A DNA stretch of 9,126 bases, taken from positions 1-9,126 of the forward strand of contig JAWQFW010000217.1 of the NCBI GenBank assembly GCA_035968095.1. Direction: 5' to 3'. A program made the translations under genes and the position numbers. Positions 5,880 through 9,126 of this stretch are shown here, piece after piece (the first letter of the stretch is position 1; the number at the start of each line of letters is the position of its first letter). The notes under the pieces are model-generated. The model ran no database searches. It was not told the DNA's origin and worked only from the letters and a program-made list of their open reading frames with translations. Origin of the DNA: IIICB1 sp035968095. Lineage in GTDB: Bacteria; Cyanobacteriota; Cyanobacteriia; Cyanobacteriales; SIO1D9.

Positions 5880-7355
5880 TTACTTATGGCGAATATGATT
5901 GTAGATGTCGATATAGCGATCGCCAGGATGGTTCCAAGAGTAATCGTACTCCATCCCTTGCTTCACCAGCTTTTCAAATTCGTCGTGATAGTCATACCAC
6001 AAGCCTAAAGCCCGATCCATTGTTGATTCTAAAGCATTAAAATCACTTTGGTAAAAGACATATCCGTTGCGTTCTTCAGGAGGTTTATTTTGGTCGTAAT
6101 CGCGATCGAAAACGGTGTTTACCAATCCTCCAACTCCGCGCACAATCGGAACAGTACCGTATTTTAAGCCAATCATTTGCGTTAAGCCACAAGGTTCGTA
6201 ATTACTGGGGACGACAATCATGTCAGCCCCAGCATAAATTAAGTGGGATAATTCTTCGTTAAAGCCTAGTTCTAAATGACAGTCGGTATTGTTGTTTAAA
6301 AAGTTTTTTTCATGCCAAAACCAAGAGTTAATTCCTGGTTCGGTTGCCGATCCTAACAACACAAACTGCGCCCCTTTTTGTAAAGCGTAGTACAGAGCGT
6401 GATGTACTAAATGAACGCCTTTTTGTTGGTCTAAACGCCCAATATAAGCAACCAGGGGTTTGTCGCTTTGTTTCATTAATAAACGTTTTTGGAGAGCTTT
6501 TTTGTTTTTCTGTTTGCCGCTTAAATCTTCCTGGGTATAATGAGCCGGAATGTAGCGATCGCTCTCCGGGTCCCAAAAATCAAAGTTGATTCCATTGAGA
6601 ATCCCGGAAAACTTATCTTCCTGTAAATGTAAGGTGTGACCTAAACCCGCACCTAGCTCGCCACAATGTGCTTCCCAAGCGTGATGCGGCGAAACTGTGG
6701 TAATCGCGTTCGAGTAGTTAATCCCTCCTTTCATGAAGTTTAAGGCGAAGGGATTGAAGTTGTCGCGCAGGCGATCGTATCTGAAGTAATAATCTTCTCG
6801 ATTTAAACCTGTCGCCCAAAGAATTTCTACTCCAGCTACTCCTTGATGTTTGAAGTTATGGATTGTATAACAAATTCTTTGGTTTGCCATCCCGTGATAT
6901 TGATAAACTTCGTACAACATTACGGGAATTAATCCGGTTTGCCAATCGTGACAGTGAATGACATCGGGGCGTTTGTTACTTTGTTGCAGAAATTCTAAGG
7001 CAGCTTTACTGAAGAAAGCAAAGCGCATTGTATCGTCTTTACAACCGTAATAACAACCTCGATTAAAGAAGTTATCTTCACAATGTGGTTCGATAAAGAA
7101 ACACAACCTGCCGTGTACCCAACCACAGTAAACCGAACAATGAACTGCCCCGCCATACCAAGGTACCCACAAGTTCAGATAAGCATCGTGAAGTCCCCAA
7201 ATGTGGTCATAGCGCATACAATCGTATTTCGGGAGAATAATCTCGACGCAGTGACCTTTAGCTTCTAATTCTCTAGTGAGTCCATAAACCACGTCGCCTA
7301 AGCCCCCAGCTTTGATTACTGGGGCGCATTCAGAGGCAATTTGGATGATGTACAT
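5880..7355 (-). CDS. glgA: Glycogen synthase, ADP-glucose type (GT5), GlgA2-like
   Basis: The product transfers glucose from ADP-glucose to the non-reducing ends of alpha-1,4-glucan in glycogen storage and is cytoplasmic. At 491 residues it has the normal GT5 length and a GT-B fold. The N-terminal domain opens with MYIIQIASECAPVIKAGGLGDV, containing the ADP-glucose-binding KxGGLGDV loop (Lys15). HCHDWQT (134-140) and the YTIHN segment (163-167) are typical. In the C-terminal domain, GRLDQQKG (306-313) supplies Arg307 and Lys312, and YEPCGL (386-391) carries the catalytic-site Glu387; VGGL (408-411) follows. The opening sequence and the cysteine- and tryptophan-rich segment 60-110 fit the second cyanobacterial isoform (GlgA2) rather than GlgA1, whose start differs; the isoform call rests on memory. 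The ATG at 7353-7355 begins directly at the conserved N-terminus. There is no Shine-Dalgarno. It stands alone, without other glycogen genes nearby. Confidence 0.96.
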   Translation of the reverse strand: MYIIQIASECAPVIKAGGLGDVVYGLTRELEAKGHCVEIILPKYDCMRYDHIWGLHDAYLNLWVPWYGGAVHCSVYCGWVHGRLCFFIEPHCEDNFFNRGCYYGCKDDTMRFAFFSKAALEFLQQSNKRPDVIHCHDWQTGLIPVMLYEVYQYHGMANQRICYTIHNFKHQGVAGVEILWATGLNREDYYFRYDRLRDNFNPFALNFMKGGINYSNAITTVSPHHAWEAHCGELGAGLGHTLHLQEDKFSGILNGINFDFWDPESDRYIPAHYTQEDLSGKQKNKKALQKRLLMKQSDKPLVAYIGRLDQQKGVHLVHHALYYALQKGAQFVLLGSATEPGINSWFWHEKNFLNNNTDCHLELGFNEELSHLIYAGADMIVVPSNYEPCGLTQMIGLKYGTVPIVRGVGGLVNTVFDRDYDQNKPPEERNGYVFYQSDFNALESTMDRALGLWYDYHDEFEKLVKQGMEYDYSWNHPGDRYIDIYNHIRHK

Positions 7356-7391
7356 CGTTACTCGTTACTCTCTAACAGTTAACTTCACAAA

Positions 7392-7419
7392 AGTATACAT
7401 TTTTGTGGTCAATAAGTAA
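7392..7419 (-). promoter_or_regulatory. Weak candidate promoter of glgA
   Basis: On the minus strand TATACT (7392-7397) matches the -10 consensus at five of six bases. The hexamer 16 bp upstream is TTACTT, a poor -35. The leader would be about 30 nt and contains a small tandem duplication (CGTTACT twice on the plus strand, 7356-7369). Confidence 0.3.
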
Positions 7420-7432
7420 CCTACCTATTTTG

Positions 7433-7578
7433 CCAGACTTCTCCGTCGCTGAGAAACCGAACCAGATTAACGGTTTGGAGGATTTGCGTGGTAGTCATAA
7501 TTACCACAGAACTTCTCCTGAGCGTAGTCTGCCCAAAAAGAGCGCGCACTAAACCAAAACACCGCTTTTGCGCTTTGG
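7433..7578. ncRNA. Structured intergenic block: possible small RNA or dispersed repeat
   Basis: Several complementary segments nest here. An outer stem pairs CAGACT (7434-7439) with AGTCTG (7526-7531) and continues as CGCT (7447-7450) with AGCG (7521-7524). Inside, CCGAACC (7457-7463) pairs with GGTTTGG (7472-7478); an alternative is AAACCG (7454-7459) with CGGTTT (7471-7476). GTGGTA (7488-7493) pairs with TACCAC (7502-7507). Next to it AGCGC (7541-7545) can pair with GCGCT (7570-7574). The block lies outside the likely leaders of both flanking genes. Read on the minus strand, the last hairpin is followed by a T-run (CTTTTT), as in a terminator. The strand and class are unknown, and I do not match it to a named RNA family. 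It could equally be a cyanobacterial interspersed repeat. Confidence 0.35.
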
Positions 7579-7585
7579 ATTAAGA

Positions 7586-7614
7586 TTCACATCTGTGTAA
7601 AGTTTTCTTACAAT
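7586..7614 (+). promoter_or_regulatory. Strong candidate sigma-70 promoter for the sigma-like/DUF1822 unit
   Basis: TTCACA (7586-7591) and TACAAT (7609-7614) each match consensus at five of six bases with the optimal 17-bp spacer. A start near 7621 would give a leader of about 80 nt. That leader holds two small hairpins: GGC-TTTTT-GCC (7618-7628) and CTCTC-TCGT-GAGAG (7635-7648). Confidence 0.5.
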
Positions 7615-7689
7615 TTTGGCTTTTTGCCTAAATTCTCTCTCGTGAGAGCGACACCTCTGTGAAAGGGATCGATTTAATTTGAGTTGTGT

Positions 7690-7694
7690 GAGGT
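7690..7694 (+). promoter_or_regulatory. Ribosome binding site deciding the GTG start of the sigma-like gene
   Basis: GAGGT lies five bases before the GTG at 7700, a clear Shine-Dalgarno that supports this non-ATG start; the next in-frame ATG is at codon 17. Confidence 0.55.
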
Positions 7695-7699
7695 AACAG

Positions 7700-8368
7700 G
7701 TGTTTGACGACAATGATGAATTTAACGAAAACGAACGTCTAAGGAGAATGGCAATTGAAGCACAGCAGCATCCCCCAAAGAGTAAAGCCAGACAAATAGC
7801 AATTACCGAGCTATTTCAAGCTATCCAAACATCAGGTAGACTAACTCGTCCTTATTGGAATCAATTTCCCGCTTTATATGAGGAAATTTATAATATCGCC
7901 AAGCAAAAACTGTTTTGTTACATCTATGAAAAAATTGACAACTATTCTCCCGAACGGGGTGAAGTTTTGCAATGGGTAAACTTTTTATTTGGGACTCGTT
8001 TTTTCGTCGAAGCGATTCGAGAAATAACTTTACCAGATCGCCGTCTTCCCAGAGAGATAATTCCCCAAATAAGTTTCTATAATTTAGATAACGACTTTTG
8101 GTTAAATCAAGAAGATGAAATAACTCCTTCGCTTTCTGAGCAAGTTATTAAATATATAGAAGAAGACCCCGAAGCAACTTGTCAAAATATTCATATTACT
8201 AATAAACCACAAGCAAACTTTCGTTATCTCGCTTTACAAAGATTTGCTGGCTATAAATGGCGCGAACTTGAAGCAGAATTAGGAATTAAGCAAGCAAATT
8301 TATGTAGCTTTTATCAGCGATCTTTACAAAAAGTCGCCCCGATTATCAAAGAGTATTTAGCTGAATGA
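7700..8368 (+). CDS. Sigma-70-like transcription regulator (cyanobacterial, DUF1822-associated)
   Basis: This 222-residue protein resembles a reduced sigma-70 factor and probably acts in transcription control, possibly of its own locus. Residues about 28-110 look like a region-2 helical bundle: YIYEKIDNYSPERGEVLQWV (74-93) has the phrase seen in ECF-like cyanobacterial sigma proteins, where helices around YxxxxIDxYxPERG are followed by WV and a basic FFVEAIRE helix. Residues about 174-214 form a region-4 helix-turn-helix (ALQRFAGYKWRELEAELGI then KQANLCSFYQRSLQKV). The linker about 111-170 is acidic. Translation starts at GTG 7700, supported by GAGGT upstream. The stop is followed after 23 bp by a DUF1822 gene, and the two likely form an operon. 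Whether it recruits core polymerase as a true sigma factor is not shown; the -10-binding residues cannot be judged by eye. Confidence 0.75.
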   Translation: MFDDNDEFNENERLRRMAIEAQQHPPKSKARQIAITELFQAIQTSGRLTRPYWNQFPALYEEIYNIAKQKLFCYIYEKIDNYSPERGEVLQWVNFLFGTRFFVEAIREITLPDRRLPREIIPQISFYNLDNDFWLNQEDEITPSLSEQVIKYIEEDPEATCQNIHITNKPQANFRYLALQRFAGYKWRELEAELGIKQANLCSFYQRSLQKVAPIIKEYLAE

Positions 8369-8378
8369 TTTTACTACC

Positions 8379-8383
8379 AGGAG
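8379..8383 (+). promoter_or_regulatory. Shine-Dalgarno of the DUF1822 gene
   Basis: AGGAG lies eight bases before the ATG at 8392 and fixes the start of the partial gene. It is the clearest ribosome site in the window. Confidence 0.65.
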
Positions 8384-8391
8384 TAAGAAAA

Positions 8392-9126
8392 ATGATTAAA
8401 CAACTTAAAGAAAATCTCACATTTACCGTTTCTCTCAGCTTATCTGCACACGAGAAAGCACAAGAGTTTTCCCGCCAACATCAGGATTACAAGAAGGCGA
8501 AACAAGTTTATTTGAATACTTTGGCAGTTTATGCGGTAAATTACTATCTTGAGTGTTTGGGAATTGCAACTAATTTAGCCGCTAGTAATAGTTGGAATCC
8601 GATCGCACAAACTTTGACTAATACGGCAGATTTAGAGATTAGAAATCTTGGTAAAATTGAGTGTCTTCCTGTATTCCCAGAAGCGGATACTTGTCAAGTA
8701 TCGCCGGAAGTATGGTGTGAAAGAATTGGCTATGTAGCAGTTCAGTTTAATCAATCTTTAACAGAAGCAACTTTGTTAGGATTCGTTTCTGAGGTAAATA
8801 GAGAAGAATTAGCTTTAAACAATTTAGCATCTTTGGAATATTTACTAGAATATTTACATCACCAACCCTTAGTGGTGAAGTTAAGCGACTGGATTAATAA
8901 TATTTTTGCGGAGGGTTGGGAAACAGTAGAAACCTATTTACAACCTGAAGCAAAAGCTTTGCATTTTCGTGGTTTAAAACCTTTAGCTAGTGAGATTAAA
9001 CCTCGTCAAAGGGCTAAGTTACTAAGTTTTGTAGCTAGGGAAGAACAGGTAGTTTTATTAGTTAAAATTGTGCCAACAAGAAGATTAGAAATGGAAATTT
9101 TGGTGGATGTTTATCCTGAATATGGT
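8392..9126 (+). CDS. DUF1822 family protein, 3' end beyond the window
   Basis: An open frame of 245 codons runs from the ATG at 8392 to the window edge without a stop. The sequence matches what I know of DUF1822 (PF08852), a cyanobacterial family of unknown function. The features are KKAKQVYLNTLAVYAVNYYLECLGI (34-58), a predicted helix, then SWNP (67-70). A strand-rich part follows with LGKIECLPV (86-94) and VSPEVWCERIGYVAVQFNQSL (103-123), which leads into TEATLLGFV. Residues 144-160 (NLASLEYLLEYLHHQPL) are helical, and about 167-182 contain a tryptophan pair around WINNIFAEGW. There is no signal peptide or membrane segment, so it is probably cytosolic. It is coupled to the sigma-like gene 23 bp upstream. 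Members of this family often sit beside CHAT/TPR or haemagglutinin-type genes, so such a gene may follow outside the window. Its activity is unknown. Confidence 0.88.
   Translation, partial: MIKQLKENLTFTVSLSLSAHEKAQEFSRQHQDYKKAKQVYLNTLAVYAVNYYLECLGIATNLAASNSWNPIAQTLTNTADLEIRNLGKIECLPVFPEADTCQVSPEVWCERIGYVAVQFNQSLTEATLLGFVSEVNREELALNNLASLEYLLEYLHHQPLVVKLSDWINNIFAEGWETVETYLQPEAKALHFRGLKPLASEIKPRQRAKLLSFVAREEQVVLLVKIVPTRRLEMEILVDVYPEYG

Larger units (their letters stand above)
1496..6562. repeat. HIP1 octamers GCGATCGC (four sites)
   Basis: Perfect copies lie at 1496-1503, 2172-2179, 5916-5923 and 6555-6562; the coordinates given span the first to the last. This palindrome is over-represented in many cyanobacterial genomes. 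Here three lie within genes and one overlaps the upstream GTG of the hydrolase. They are useful mainly as a taxonomic sign. Confidence 0.8.

Noticed and set aside
6328..6589. Frames on both strands inside glgA
   Set aside because: They overlap conserved glgA catalytic sequence in other frames, so they are shadows.
7356..7699. Known riboswitch or tRNA in the glgA/sigma-like gap
   Set aside because: I see no cloverleaf and no conserved core of a riboswitch class that I know; only generic hairpins.

Overview
The window looks like chromosomal DNA from a cyanobacterium. Four perfect copies of the HIP1 octamer GCGATCGC are present (1496-1503, 2172-2179, 5916-5923, 6555-6562). The glycogen synthase is of the GlgA2 type. 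A sigma-70-like protein next to a DUF1822 protein is a pairing I know only from cyanobacteria. Intergenic hairpins of the GTAGAGACGTTG...CGTCTCTAC kind are also common in that phylum. Base composition is moderately AT-rich. I cannot name the genus.

Layout: 1-140 holds nothing I can support. ispG (141-1361, minus) is the ferredoxin-dependent step of the MEP isoprenoid pathway. Divergent from it is an alpha/beta hydrolase (about 1517-2497, plus) with a plausible promoter at 1457-1484. A 312-bp convergent gap (2498-2809) holds two near-tandem copies of a MITE-like repeat. An MscS-type mechanosensitive channel follows (2810-3967, minus). The largest non-coding stretch, 628 bp (3968-4595), contains a third repeat copy, an AT-rich tract and a possible 38-codon small ORF behind an extended -10 motif. 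Next is an unusual fusion of a SAM-dependent methyltransferase to a RimJ/RimL-type GNAT acetyltransferase (4596-5834, plus). A nearly perfect palindrome separates it from the convergent glgA (5880-7355, minus).

The 344-bp gap 7356-7699 between the divergent glgA and the sigma-like gene contains a strongly structured block (about 7433-7578) followed by a good sigma-70-type promoter (TTCACA-17-TACAAT). That promoter is placed to drive a two-gene unit: a sigma-70-like regulator (7700-8368) and, 23 bp later behind a clear Shine-Dalgarno, a DUF1822 protein (8392 onward) that runs off the window.

Most genes are single transcription units with unrelated jobs (isoprenoid synthesis, membrane tension release, glycogen synthesis). 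The only likely operon is sigma-like plus DUF1822. The most interesting items are that pair, the methyltransferase-GNAT fusion, the structured block upstream of the pair, and the repeat family in the gaps.
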